DNA of 64,000 nucleotides from Parasedimentitalea psychrophila (GTDB taxonomy: Bacteria > Pseudomonadota > Alphaproteobacteria > Rhodobacterales > Rhodobacteraceae). A program made the translations under genes and the position numbers. The notes below the pieces were generated by a model. It ran no database searches. It had not been told where the DNA came from and saw only the letters and a program-made list of their open reading frames with translations. The stretch covers positions 2,875,501 to 2,939,500 of the forward strand of contig NZ_CP127247.1 in NCBI RefSeq assembly GCF_030285785.1. The letters are read 5' to 3'. Shown here piece by piece: positions 16,372 through 24,950 of this stretch (position 1 is its first letter; every line of letters begins with the position of its first letter).

Positions 16372-17354
16372 CAGAGCGCATGACAGCTGCCGAGTTCAAT
16401 CGGGCACAGCAAAGGACACCCAAGGAGGACCGGCGCCGTGTGAGAGGCACCAAACGCACTGTCGTCGATGGCGTGAGCTTTGACAGCAAAACAGAAGCCC
16501 AGCGCTGGCATGAGTTGCTGGTGTTGCAGGAGGTGGGTGACATCTGCGGTCTGCGCCGCCAGGTCGACATAGATCTAGAGGGCCGTGATGGCCCCATCAT
16601 GACGGACAGCGGTCGCCAGCAGCGGGTTTACCGTGCGGACTTTGTTTATGTCGATAATGCGCTGGGCGTCATGGTCATTGAGGATCGTAAAGGTCACGAG
16701 ACCGAAGTGTTCAAAATGAAGAAAGCCATCCTGGCAGCTCAAGGGATGGAGATCTTGATCACGCGAGCGAAGGGCCGAGCTATGGGTGTTGAGCAAGAGC
16801 AGCGGGCAGAAATTAAGCAACTTCGCACCCTCCTAGACATCGCCCAGCGCGCTGGGCGGTTAGCAGTAAAGAGAGAGGCCCCCAAGGCACTGGCCTTGCA
16901 GCTCACTTTGCCAGATGTGGTGCATTACCCACTGGCCGAGTTTGCTGAGGGCAGAGGGGGCAGAGCGCCCTTGCCAGGGAGTGTCGAGGATATCGCTGAA
17001 ATCATTGGTCGCGGCAACGCTGTGCGGCTCATGGAGGGGACACGGGCGAGCGGCAAGCGCCGATGGCGGCGTCAGCTCTATATCCCGGCTGAAATGCCTG
17101 AGGATCATCGGATTGTCTCAATGATCGGCCTAGAGGCAGCTATGCGTCTGAGTTTCAGCCATGGCAATTTGATTACTGAGCTGCCCAGTTGCCACGCCTT
17201 ACGTAAAGCGTATCTGGCTGATCATGCGCTGCGTCTGAATGATGGAGGCGCACAGCTTTCCGACATTGCAAGCGAGCTGGGTATAGAGCAGAAGACTGCC
17301 AAGGGGCTGCTGGATGCCGCCGACTACTGGCGAGCTAGGGTGTGTAACACTTGA
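16368..17354 (+). CDS. DUF1064-type nuclease domain fused to a Mor-like activator domain
   Basis: 328 residues. The first ~150 (VDGVSFDSKTEAQRWHELLV, YRADFVYVDNALGVMVIEDR, KGHETEVFKMKKAIL) match DUF1064, a phage endonuclease-like fold with the acidic and lysine residues SKxEAxR, D and E-x-K visible. The C-terminal ~130 (SVEDIAEIIGRGNAVRLMEG, RQLYIPAEMPEDHRIVSMIG, LEAAMRLSFSHGNLITEL, GAQLSDIASELGIEQKTAKG) match the Mor/C transcription activator family of Mu-like phages. It closes the early operon, so it may couple replication-stage DNA processing to middle or late transcription. Such a fusion is unusual as far as I know. Confidence 0.7.
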   Translation: MTERMTAAEFNRAQQRTPKEDRRRVRGTKRTVVDGVSFDSKTEAQRWHELLVLQEVGDICGLRRQVDIDLEGRDGPIMTDSGRQQRVYRADFVYVDNALGVMVIEDRKGHETEVFKMKKAILAAQGMEILITRAKGRAMGVEQEQRAEIKQLRTLLDIAQRAGRLAVKREAPKALALQLTLPDVVHYPLAEFAEGRGGRAPLPGSVEDIAEIIGRGNAVRLMEGTRASGKRRWRRQLYIPAEMPEDHRIVSMIGLEAAMRLSFSHGNLITELPSCHALRKAYLADHALRLNDGGAQLSDIASELGIEQKTAKGLLDAADYWRARVCNT

Positions 17355-17730
17355 AACCCGCCAGAGATGAAAAAGCGGTCTTTTCGGGGCTTTCACTTAC
17401 AATGTCGGCTAACAGTATCTTTCACGCCTTGGTGCGCGATGCTGCATTCCCCTATTAGGGGCGGGAACCGGACGTTTGCCGCAGTCAGCTTCAGCGGCAG
17501 TTATACGCAAAAAGCGCCCTTTGCAAAACAGGCCGCTTTGAACCCTCACCGCCAATTTTCTGCAATGCGGCTAAAGTTGACTTCAATGGAAATGCCAAAA
17601 ATGTGACAAAACTGGCAAAGGTCTTGCCAAGGGTTTGTGTCCAAGCATTTCCTAGAGTCAAGGCATACTCTTGACAGACTCTGTCTGTCAGACTATCTGC
17701 GCAGATAGAAGTTTATCGGAAGGTGTGATC
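17355..17730. other. Regulatory/intergenic region before cargo block 2
   Basis: No gene seen. It starts with GAAACCCGCCAGAGA, a member of the recurrent CCGCCAGAG motif, and ends with a near-consensus sigma70 promoter. Confidence 0.5.
17671..17699 (+). promoter_or_regulatory. Strong sigma70-type promoter with palindromic operator in the spacer
   Basis: TTGACA (17671-17676), a 17-bp spacer, then TATCTG (17694-17699). The spacer and -35 box contain the perfect dyad TGACAGAC-TCT-GTCTGTCA (17672-17690). Position and symmetry indicate a repressible promoter for the gene at 17731. Confidence 0.6.
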
Positions 17731-18381
17731 ATGACCCTGAAAATGACCGCGACTAGCGTGCTTGAGATCAAGCCTGGTATCTGGGCATTCGACATGCCGC
17801 CTCACCAAGTCCGACATTTTGGGAATGCAGGCCATGCCATAGGTCCGCAAAGCGTTCTGTTGTTTCGTTCGTATGACTATGACGCCGATAACCAGCACCT
17901 GCATTTTGATCTTGAAGACGTATCGCCAATCAATGTTGGGACGACCTCCAAAACAATAGGGATAGCGATAGGTCCATGCGAGAAGGGCGCGGATGAAGTC
18001 ACAAGCCTAGATGCCCCCCATCAGATGTCCTTTAGTCCTGGTGATCGAGAATTTCTCCGACTCGCAAAATCAGAACTTTCGGAGACAACTGCGCAAGTGG
18101 CTGAGCAACTGCTCACAGGGGTTCGGCGAAAATCGCCTGGTGAATTGAAGCGTGGCAAGTCCCGCAACTTCAGCGAAACCCCAGACAACTTCTGGTATGT
18201 CATTGTCCAGCCGCGCATCGACGAAATTTCCATTACGGTTCGTGGTGCGGTCGATCACTTTGAACCAGTTGCGCGCCTCGAAATCAAAGACGACCGTGGT
18301 AACACGCGCTTCAAAGTAAAGAAAAAGGACGATCTGCCTGCTGCTTTACAGATTATCTTCCATGCGGTTCGCAAGGGCTGA
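17731..18381 (+). CDS. Unknown protein, cargo block 2
   Basis: 216 residues from ATG 17731 (AAGGTG upstream); a longer frame from 17671 would begin inside the promoter and is rejected. The C-terminal half, SPGELKRGKSRNFSETPDNF followed by WYVIVQPRIDEISITVRGAV, is a compact domain I have seen attached to varied proteins but cannot name. It has its own repressible promoter and is not overlapped by phage genes, so it is a likely lysogeny-expressed cargo gene (moron). Confidence 0.6.
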   Translation: MTLKMTATSVLEIKPGIWAFDMPPHQVRHFGNAGHAIGPQSVLLFRSYDYDADNQHLHFDLEDVSPINVGTTSKTIGIAIGPCEKGADEVTSLDAPHQMSFSPGDREFLRLAKSELSETTAQVAEQLLTGVRRKSPGELKRGKSRNFSETPDNFWYVIVQPRIDEISITVRGAVDHFEPVARLEIKDDRGNTRFKVKKKDDLPAALQIIFHAVRKG

Positions 18382-18636
18382 TTTGTTCGAGGCTGCGTTA
18401 GAAGAACGGCCGGCGGATTTGGTTTCTGCTCAATTTTTTGGACCACTAAAAGTCAAAATTCATACGTTTGCGTCACCGGCCAAACGGCCATTTTGGCTCT
18501 TAAATTATGACGGAGGGTTGTTGTCCCAAACTGCTAGCCACTAAGCTGGGGATAGTGGGGCGTAGGCAACACAGAAATGCTCTGTTCAGAACGGTATAAA
18601 TTTCGAAATTGAGAACACTACCAATGGGATGAGGCC

Positions 18637-19644
18637 ATGAAAACGAAAACAAAGCTCACGGTGCTTCGAACCGTCTACCCCCCTATATCTTCTTCGTTTG
18701 CATCGGCTCTCAAAAATGACAAAGAGGTCGAGAGACAGCTGCGGCTCAGCGACTTCTACATGATTGGAGCCCGTCCTGAGGCGCGCTTGCGCAACTTCGA
18801 AATGACTGAAAGCGGCGAGACGCTAAAATTCGACTTCATGATCCGTGAGCGTCCAGCTGTGCCAGTCATGATTAAGCCTCACGAGTTGCCTGGCGTTGCT
18901 TCCCATGCGGGAGAAGGCTTCCTCCTAGAAATAGATAGTGCCGGAGCTGGCTTTAGGTTTTGGAGCGACAAGCCGCACGCACCCGGCTCTGAGGTTCTCG
19001 AATGGTTCTCGACGGAATCTTTGCTTTGGAATGCCGTGCGCGGTCGTTCCGGCATCTATGGTCTCGAAAACAGCCGAGCGCTGTCGACATTCGACCTGCT
19101 CTACATCGGTATCGCCAAGAAGGGGGACAGTTTTGACCGGCTCATCAAAAAAGGACATGAAAAACGGATGGAGATCCTGTCGAGTGAATATCCGCTCACG
19201 CCTGGAGCGCGAGTGTCGGATGAAGTCACGCTTTTCCTATTCACGGCAGACCCGCTGATCATGACGACAATCAGCGACGCAGATGACGTAGATGACGAGC
19301 TCTTAACCGGAACCTACGATGGCAAGCGCATCGTGGCTGACGCGGAGAAGGCATTTGTGCGGTTGCTCGAACCACAATATAATAAGGTGATATTCAAGAA
19401 ATATCCGAAGGGCACCGATGGTCTCTATGGACAGGGTTTCGCGCGTTACGTCTATGTGATCGGCGAGGAGATGGCATTCGTCACGCCCAATGGGACAATC
19501 TGCGGAGGAGTCGATGTTTCAGGTCTGCCCACCAACGCGGCCGATGCAATCTTAGTCGAGGGTGAGGATGTTCGGCTGTTGAAGGCGGGCATGCATTTTC
19601 CGGCAGGTGATCCCGCCGGAATTGCGGATGCGACGGGTGCCTGA
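18637..19644 (+). CDS. GIY-YIG nuclease-like protein, cargo block 2
   Basis: 335 residues. The signature is literal: GIY at 139-141 and YIG at 156-158, followed by FDRLIKKGHEKRM with the arginine and histidine expected on the next helix, and by AEKAFVRLLEPQYNK with a glutamate and the PQYNK asparagine. The first 135 residues and the last ~80 (a beta-rich tail with FVTPNGTICGGVDVSGLP) are not recognised. GIY-YIG enzymes are metal-dependent nucleases in homing, repair and defence. It stands alone between early and lysis genes and is probably a cargo gene. An ATG at 18637 follows GATGAGG. Confidence 0.7.
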   Translation: MKTKTKLTVLRTVYPPISSSFASALKNDKEVERQLRLSDFYMIGARPEARLRNFEMTESGETLKFDFMIRERPAVPVMIKPHELPGVASHAGEGFLLEIDSAGAGFRFWSDKPHAPGSEVLEWFSTESLLWNAVRGRSGIYGLENSRALSTFDLLYIGIAKKGDSFDRLIKKGHEKRMEILSSEYPLTPGARVSDEVTLFLFTADPLIMTTISDADDVDDELLTGTYDGKRIVADAEKAFVRLLEPQYNKVIFKKYPKGTDGLYGQGFARYVYVIGEEMAFVTPNGTICGGVDVSGLPTNAADAILVEGEDVRLLKAGMHFPAGDPAGIADATGA

Positions 19645-19773
19645 CAATGATGGACCTGGTCATTGCTTAAAACTTGCAATCGGTTGCGGTTGAGGCTCCC
19701 ATTTCGATGGATGTGGTGCTGAAGAGCACGTACCGTCGGACCTGCACTGATCACAACTTGAGGTTTTTTACAT

Positions 19774-20046
19774 ATGGTTTACGTTATTATCGGGATTTCG
19801 AGCAAAAACGGAACAATTCATCGTCTTACACCGATGAAAGAACGTGGCGAGTACCAACTCACGGCACCACATCTTACTGCGGATGAACGGAAGCGTGAGG
19901 TCAATTATACGTGGGTAGCAGACATTGAGGACGCGGTTCGCCTTATCGAAACTGAAGGTTACTATGCGCGAATGTACAATGTTGAAAACACTCAAGCACC
20001 AGATATAATTTCAAATGAGTTTATTAAGGTCTTCCGCTTGCCCTGA
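19774..20046 (+). CDS. Small protein of unknown function
   Basis: 90 residues (MVYVIIGISSKNGTIHRLTP, then ERKREVNYTWVADIEDAVRL). No family recognised. Gene-like codon pattern, A+T-rich. It ends cargo block 2. Confidence 0.5.
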   Translation: MVYVIIGISSKNGTIHRLTPMKERGEYQLTAPHLTADERKREVNYTWVADIEDAVRLIETEGYYARMYNVENTQAPDIISNEFIKVFRLP

Positions 20047-20791
20047 GCTAGTTGAGTGGTGGCGAGAAGGCGAGGTTGCAAACTCTTGGCTTCCGAATGA
20101 TGCAAAACTCTCGTATTCACCAACAGATCGTCTTAACTTGGGTGTGGGTTTAGTCCGTGCAACTGTGAGTGTTCAGACGCTAGCACCACCAGATCACCGT
20201 CAAAACGGTCCTCGCGGATCGCGCCAGACAAACCGCCCACGCTGTTTTGATGAACTGAAGATGCGCCTCTTCTGCATTCTAGAGCATGGTGATGTGGGCG
20301 TAGGCAATAGATTCAGTGAGCCGTCGTTTACACGCTATAGCTAACTGACAGGATGCAAGCTCGGTGCTGTGGTGACAATCAAAGGGTCAACATCACTCGC
20401 GGGTTTAGTGTCACCGGAAGCCGACCCGAAGCCGTATATGGTGAGGCTGATCTTCCCAGCCAGCCTTGCTGCTTGCAGTATTTATCTTCCGTCTCGGTGA
20501 AATAGAGCCAGTAATTTTGGATGTGCAACGCCCCTATGAACTCCCCGACCTTGAACAGGCTGACATTGGAACCGCGGCAATTGTGCTTGGCGTCTGGCGT
20601 GTATCCGCACCATTCCGAATTGATGACCACGGCGTGGGCCGAGCGCAGCGAGTGAGGCCCGGCACTCAATGAATATGCGGAGTTGACCTTAGAAAAACCG
20701 CCAGAGGCAAACAACTTCTAATAAGCCCATGATGTCTGCAACTCTATGGTCGCGCGAGCGCTTCCAGATTGCGAACAAGGGGTGCCGTTGC
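20047..20791. other. Poorly assigned stretch between cargo and lysis genes
   Basis: No clear gene on the plus strand. A 111-codon minus-strand frame is listed separately. Contains one copy of the recurrent CCGCCAGAG motif at 20692-20707. Confidence 0.4.
20379..20714 (-). CDS. Possible small cysteine-containing protein
   Basis: Up to 111 residues, with NSEWCGYTPDAKHNCRGS and YFTETEDKYCKQQGWLG. The amino-acid composition is protein-like, but there is no recognised domain and no clear ribosome-binding site. It is antisense to the prevailing phage transcription. It may be a fragment of a larger gene. Confidence 0.3.
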   Translation of the reverse strand: MFASGGFSKVNSAYSLSAGPHSLRSAHAVVINSEWCGYTPDAKHNCRGSNVSLFKVGEFIGALHIQNYWLYFTETEDKYCKQQGWLGRSASPYTASGRLPVTLNPRVMLTL

Positions 20792-21133
20792 ATGTCGCAA
20801 CCATTTATTAACAAGAATATTTCTCTAGGCACGATTTTGAGTCTGATCACTATTCTTGCTTCTCTGGCGTTTGCCTGGGGCCAATTCAACACCCGCATGG
20901 AAGTCACCGAGGCGAAGCTTGACCGTCTCGACGGGCAGGTTGTGGCGCTGGATGATTTCGAGCGTCTTGAGCGCCAGTTAGAAGACCTCGGCCCGCGTCT
21001 GCGCCAGGTCGAACAACGGATCAGCGCCCAAGACGCCACCTTAGACCGCATTCTCGAAACACTGGTGGACATCCGCGCGCGGCTCGACCGCCGGTCATTG
21101 CCGTTGCCCAACTATTACCTAGAAAACCAATAG
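20792..21133 (+). CDS. Membrane-anchored coiled-coil lysis protein
   Basis: 113 residues from ATG 20792. A single N-terminal membrane segment, ISLGTILSLITILASLAFAW, is followed by a long charged coiled coil (LDRLDGQVVALDDFERLERQ). The topology and the place just before the endolysin suit an inner-membrane spanin or lysis accessory protein. No family name can be given. Confidence 0.55.
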   Translation: MSQPFINKNISLGTILSLITILASLAFAWGQFNTRMEVTEAKLDRLDGQVVALDDFERLERQLEDLGPRLRQVEQRISAQDATLDRILETLVDIRARLDRRSLPLPNYYLENQ

Positions 21134-21143
21134 GAGATGCCGC

Positions 21144-21878
21144 ATGAAACTCATTAAAGACTGGAAACAGGTGCTGTCGGGGGCCTGGTCGGTGCGCCTC
21201 ATGATGATTGCCGCGATTGTCTCGGCGTTAGGCGTATTTCTTAGCATTGTGTCCTCTGACCTGCTGGGGTGGAACCCGATTTGGTTTGCGGTCGTGGCGT
21301 CGGTGTTCAATGTGCTGGCAATCCCGGCGCGGGTTATCATGCAGGAAGGCATCAGATCATTTCAGAGCTTTCGCAACGATGAATGTGGGGCCGTTGGGCG
21401 ACGCGGTGCAATAGCGGGGGCAAGTGCCGCTGTGGTGATGGCTTTGGCCACGCCATTCATTGCCCAGTGGGAAGGGGTTCGGCTTGAGGCCTACAAGGAT
21501 ATTGTTGGCGTCGAGACAATTTGCTTTGGCGACACGCAGGGGGTCCGGCTAGGCGACACGGCCACCATGGATGAATGTGTGGCGCGACTGCAGGATGACG
21601 TTGAGAGCTTTTATGCGGATATCGCGGGCTGTATGACAAACCCGGATATCCCAGCGGGGGTGCAGGCCTCTATGCTGGAACTGGCATATAACGTCGGTTC
21701 GCCAAATGTTTGCCGGTCTACCATGATGCGCAAGGCCAATGCGGGCGACTACATTGGTGCTTGTAACGAGCTTCGTAGGTGGGTGAACGCAGGCGGTCAA
21801 CGTATCCGAGGGCTGACCAATCGCCGCGCAGACAGCAAGCAATCGCTGTGTTTGCATAACGTGTCTGTGCCCAGTTGA
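21144..21878 (+). CDS. Holin-like membrane domain fused to a GH24 lysozyme
   Basis: 244 residues. The N-terminus has two hydrophobic segments (SVRLMMIAAIVSALGVFLSI and IWFAVVASVFNVLAIPARVI) like small phage holins, then a third hydrophobic stretch (AIAGASAAVVMALATPFIAQ) that could act as a signal-anchor-release segment. Next comes a T4/R21-type lysozyme with the E-8-D-5-T catalytic triad in WEGVRLEAYKDIVGVETI. The enzyme cuts peptidoglycan. Holin and endolysin are usually separate genes; a single polypeptide is uncommon. RBS AGGAGATG precedes the ATG. Confidence 0.8.
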   Translation: MKLIKDWKQVLSGAWSVRLMMIAAIVSALGVFLSIVSSDLLGWNPIWFAVVASVFNVLAIPARVIMQEGIRSFQSFRNDECGAVGRRGAIAGASAAVVMALATPFIAQWEGVRLEAYKDIVGVETICFGDTQGVRLGDTATMDECVARLQDDVESFYADIAGCMTNPDIPAGVQASMLELAYNVGSPNVCRSTMMRKANAGDYIGACNELRRWVNAGGQRIRGLTNRRADSKQSLCLHNVSVPS

Positions 21879-22255
21879 TGCGCATGCTGCCTGGCCTCTT
21901 TCTCTGCCTGATCCTGGCTGCTTGCGGCACTGCTGTTGGCAAGCTGGCTGGGGTCATGGGGGGCGGGCCGAACGTGGCCGCGAACCTGCAGGCTGGGCGC
22001 ACCAATGCTCAGACAGTTGGCACCGCCGCCTTCACGGATCAGCGGGTCAGCCGATCACAGGCCCGCTCGATTGAGCAAAGCTCAGGCCGCACTGGGGTGC
22101 GCAGTGAGAGCGTGCAGAGCGTTGTGGTGAATGAGGGCCCAAAGCCTTGGCTACTGCTCCTCAGCCTTCTGGGCTGGCTGCTGCCAACGCCTATGCAGAT
22201 CGGCAGGGCGGCAGCATCAGGTGTTGGTCGCTTGTATTCGCGGGTCCTTCCCTAG
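21878..22255 (+). CDS. Small lipoprotein, probable outer-membrane spanin (Rz1-like)
   Basis: 125 residues. A lipobox follows a hydrophobic signal (MLPGLFLCLILAAC, with the cysteine as lipidation site); a second hydrophobic segment (PWLLLLSLLGWLLPTP) lies near the C-terminus. ATG at 21878 overlaps the endolysin stop; a TTG at 21875 is the alternative. Position after the endolysin supports a spanin role. Confidence 0.55.
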   Translation: MRMLPGLFLCLILAACGTAVGKLAGVMGGGPNVAANLQAGRTNAQTVGTAAFTDQRVSRSQARSIEQSSGRTGVRSESVQSVVVNEGPKPWLLLLSLLGWLLPTPMQIGRAAASGVGRLYSRVLP

Positions 22256-22349
22256 GGGGATGCTGTGAGGGTGTTCGTATACGCAGAAAATTATGTGTGC
22301 GTGCCGCTGGGGCTTGGGGTTGTTGTTTATATAGATCTGGCAAGTACAT

Positions 22350-22373
22350 GAAACGAATATGAAAATTCGTTTC
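22350..22373. promoter_or_regulatory. Perfect dyad upstream of the terminase genes
   Basis: GAAACGAAT and ATTCGTTTC form a 9-bp perfect inverted repeat around ATGAAA. It lies between the lysis cassette and the small terminase gene, where a cos/pac site or a late-gene operator would be expected. Confidence 0.4.
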
Positions 22374-22433
22374 GAAACACCAAATCACCTCGCTCTTCGA
22401 GACAAACAGGTTTGATATTCATAAGAGGTTCAA

Positions 22434-23000
22434 GTGACTGTAAAGAAAAAGAAAACACGCGGTTTGGATGTAAACCGAACTGAGTTGGCGAAAATCTTCG
22501 GGGTGTCACTTCCCACCGTTGAAGGCTGGGTCCGCCGTAGCTGTCCTGTGGTGCAACGTGGTGGGCGCGGTCGCGCCTGGACGTTCAATACTGCCGAGGT
22601 GCGCAATTGGCGCGAAGATGATATCCGAGCCGAGGCGAGCCACACCACACACGCCAACAAAGACGAGTTGATTTTGCGCAAGCTAGCTGCAGAAACCGAA
22701 CAGGCAGAGCTGGATCTGGCAAAAGCCAAAGATGAGTTGGTCCCGGTCGAGCAGCTGGAGCGCGCCTTGACCAAGGCCTTCGGAGAGGTGCGGGCGGGCA
22801 TGCGCAATGTGGTGCCTGGCCGAGCTGCGCGCCGGTTGATTGGCGAGACGGACGAGACCAATTTCAAGGCGGTTCTGCTGGAAGAGATCGACCACGCGCT
22901 CGGTGCGCTGGCTGATGATGATCTGATCAATGAGGCAGACCTCGAGCTTGAAACCGATGAGGGTGACAGCGCCGAGGGCGAAGGGGCGAAAGGTGCGTGA
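22434..23000 (+). CDS. Terminase small subunit (Nu1-like)
   Basis: 188 residues from GTG 22434, preceded by AAGAGG. The N-terminal winged helix ELAKIFGVSLPTVEGWVRRS followed by GGRGRAWTFNTAEVRNWRED is the DNA-binding domain of Nu1-type small terminases. A coiled-coil middle part and acidic tail follow. It recognises the packaging site and recruits the large subunit; its stop overlaps the next start (GTGA). Confidence 0.85.
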   Translation: MTVKKKKTRGLDVNRTELAKIFGVSLPTVEGWVRRSCPVVQRGGRGRAWTFNTAEVRNWREDDIRAEASHTTHANKDELILRKLAAETEQAELDLAKAKDELVPVEQLERALTKAFGEVRAGMRNVVPGRAARRLIGETDETNFKAVLLEEIDHALGALADDDLINEADLELETDEGDSAEGEGAKGA

Positions 23001-24943
23001 ACGCCCGGGCTGATTTTTCCAATGCCCGCGCTGTTATTCGTGCGGTTCGGCGTGCGCGGTCTTTTCTGCGACCGCCGCCGAATCTGAAACCATCAGAATG
23101 GGCCGAGGCCAATATTCAAATCCCGGTCGGCAATGCTGTGCCTGGGCCGATGCGGTTTGATAATGCGCCTTATCAGCGTGAAGTGATCGACATGACCGTC
23201 GAGCCGAGTTGCAACCGCATCACGCTGATGTGGGGGGCGCAGGTCGGCAAGACACAGACGGCACTGGCCGCCCAGGCCTACCGTATCGGATTTAATCCAG
23301 TTTCTCAGCTGATGATGCAACCGAGCCAGGGTGATCTGACCACCTGGCTGGAAACCAAATTCAATCCTCTGGTCGATGCCAACGAACACTTGCAAGAACT
23401 GATTGCCAAACCCCGCGGGCGGGATGGGGTGAACAACCAACGCATGAAGAGTTACCCGGGCGGGTTCCTCATGTTCAGTTGGTCCGGATCACCTAAGACC
23501 ATGCGCGGCCGGTCTGCGCCGTTTATCGTTTGCGATGAGACCGATGGTTATGACCGCACAGATGAGGGCCACCCGGTTGGCCTGCTATGGCAGCGGGCCG
23601 CAACCTTTGGTGACCAGCGCCTCTTGCTGGAAATCAGCACGCCAACGATCAAGGGCGCTAGCTGGATTGAAAGCGCATTCGAGGAAGGGGATCAGCGCTA
23701 TTTCCATGTGGTTTGCCCGCACTGCGATCACAAGCAGGTTCTGAAATGGTCCCAAGTGGATTGGGATAAAGACGACAACGGCCTGCATCTGTCAGAGACG
23801 GCCACTTATTTGTGTGAGGGTGAAGGCTGCGGGACAGCTTGGAATGATGGCGAGCGTTGCGCTGCCATCAGAAATGCCGAGCGTTTGGGCGGTGGCTGGA
23901 TCGCCAAGAAGCCGTTTCGCGGTCATGCGTCATACCATCTGCCTGAATTGTATAGCTGTTTTCGAAACCTGAAAGACATTGTTCAGAGCTTCCTGGACAA
24001 GAAGGCGGCAGGGGATCTGCAAACCTTCGTCAACGTTTCATTGGCTGAGACGTGGGAGGAGGAAGGCGACAAGCTCGAGGCGGACACCCTGATGGCCCGG
24101 GCCAAAGAATTTGGGGCGCAAGCCCCGATGGGGGTTGGTGTTGTGACTGCTGGCATCGACATGCAGGGTGATCGGCTGGAGGTGGAAACCGTTGGCTGGG
24201 GACTGGGCGAAGAATCCTGGTCGCTTGGCTATAAAACCCTTTGGGGCGACCCGTTGCGACCAGATGTGTGGAAAGAGCTGGACGAATTTCTAGAGGAAAC
24301 CTGGACCCATGAGACTGGGGTCGAGCTGCGGATCACAGCGGCCTGCCTCGATACAGGAGGCGAGGCGGGCTACACGCAGGCGGCCTATGATTATGCTAGG
24401 GCGCGACTTGGTCGAAAGCTGTTTGCCATCAAGGGTGTTGGTGGCTGGGGCCGTCCCATTGTCACCGCGCCCAGCAAAATAAAGCAACGCGGGGTGCGGC
24501 CGGTGCAGCTATTCTCGATTGGTGTTGATGAGGCCAAGGTGGTGGTGGCACAGCGCGCCCGGATCGCCGAGCCGGGGCCGGGATACAATCACTTCCCTCT
24601 GACCCGAGATCCAAACTGGTACGATATGTTCACCGCCGAGGCCCTGCGCACCCGGAAGGTGAAGGGGTTTACCGTGCGTGAATGGCACAATGTGCGGCCC
24701 AGAAACGAGGCCTTTGATTGCCGCGTTTATGCCTATGCAGCCCTTCGCATCTTAAATCCCAATATCCCGCGCCTGGTGCGGGCGCTGGAAGAGCAGGGCC
24801 GGGACATTGAATTGCCAGAGACGCCCGAGGCTGACGCTGCCCCTGCGGAAAAACCGCCAGAGGCAGGGGAGGCGCCACTATCGGAGACTGCGAGAAAGCG
24901 CCGGTGGAAGCCTAAGAGCAAAAGGCGGCGGCGCGGTATCTGA
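22997..24943 (+). CDS. Terminase large subunit (lambda GpA family)
   Basis: 648 residues. Walker-A-like MWGAQVGKTQTALA near residue 75, SWSGSPKTMRGRSAPFIVCD with the Walker-B aspartate, then zinc-like cysteines (CPHCDHK, CEGEGCG) and a nuclease domain with GIDMQGDRLEVE and AACLDTGGEAGYT. This is the packaging motor and the nuclease that cuts at cos. Full family length, intact. The GTG start overlaps the small subunit stop. Confidence 0.92.
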   Translation: MNARADFSNARAVIRAVRRARSFLRPPPNLKPSEWAEANIQIPVGNAVPGPMRFDNAPYQREVIDMTVEPSCNRITLMWGAQVGKTQTALAAQAYRIGFNPVSQLMMQPSQGDLTTWLETKFNPLVDANEHLQELIAKPRGRDGVNNQRMKSYPGGFLMFSWSGSPKTMRGRSAPFIVCDETDGYDRTDEGHPVGLLWQRAATFGDQRLLLEISTPTIKGASWIESAFEEGDQRYFHVVCPHCDHKQVLKWSQVDWDKDDNGLHLSETATYLCEGEGCGTAWNDGERCAAIRNAERLGGGWIAKKPFRGHASYHLPELYSCFRNLKDIVQSFLDKKAAGDLQTFVNVSLAETWEEEGDKLEADTLMARAKEFGAQAPMGVGVVTAGIDMQGDRLEVETVGWGLGEESWSLGYKTLWGDPLRPDVWKELDEFLEETWTHETGVELRITAACLDTGGEAGYTQAAYDYARARLGRKLFAIKGVGGWGRPIVTAPSKIKQRGVRPVQLFSIGVDEAKVVVAQRARIAEPGPGYNHFPLTRDPNWYDMFTAEALRTRKVKGFTVREWHNVRPRNEAFDCRVYAYAALRILNPNIPRLVRALEEQGRDIELPETPEADAAPAEKPPEAGEAPLSETARKRRWKPKSKRRRRGI

Positions 24944-24950
24944 ATAGGGC

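Noticed and set aside
20015-20344. Plus-strand open frame of 109 codons
   Set aside because: Its start overlaps the end of the preceding gene, composition is not protein-like and no domain is seen.
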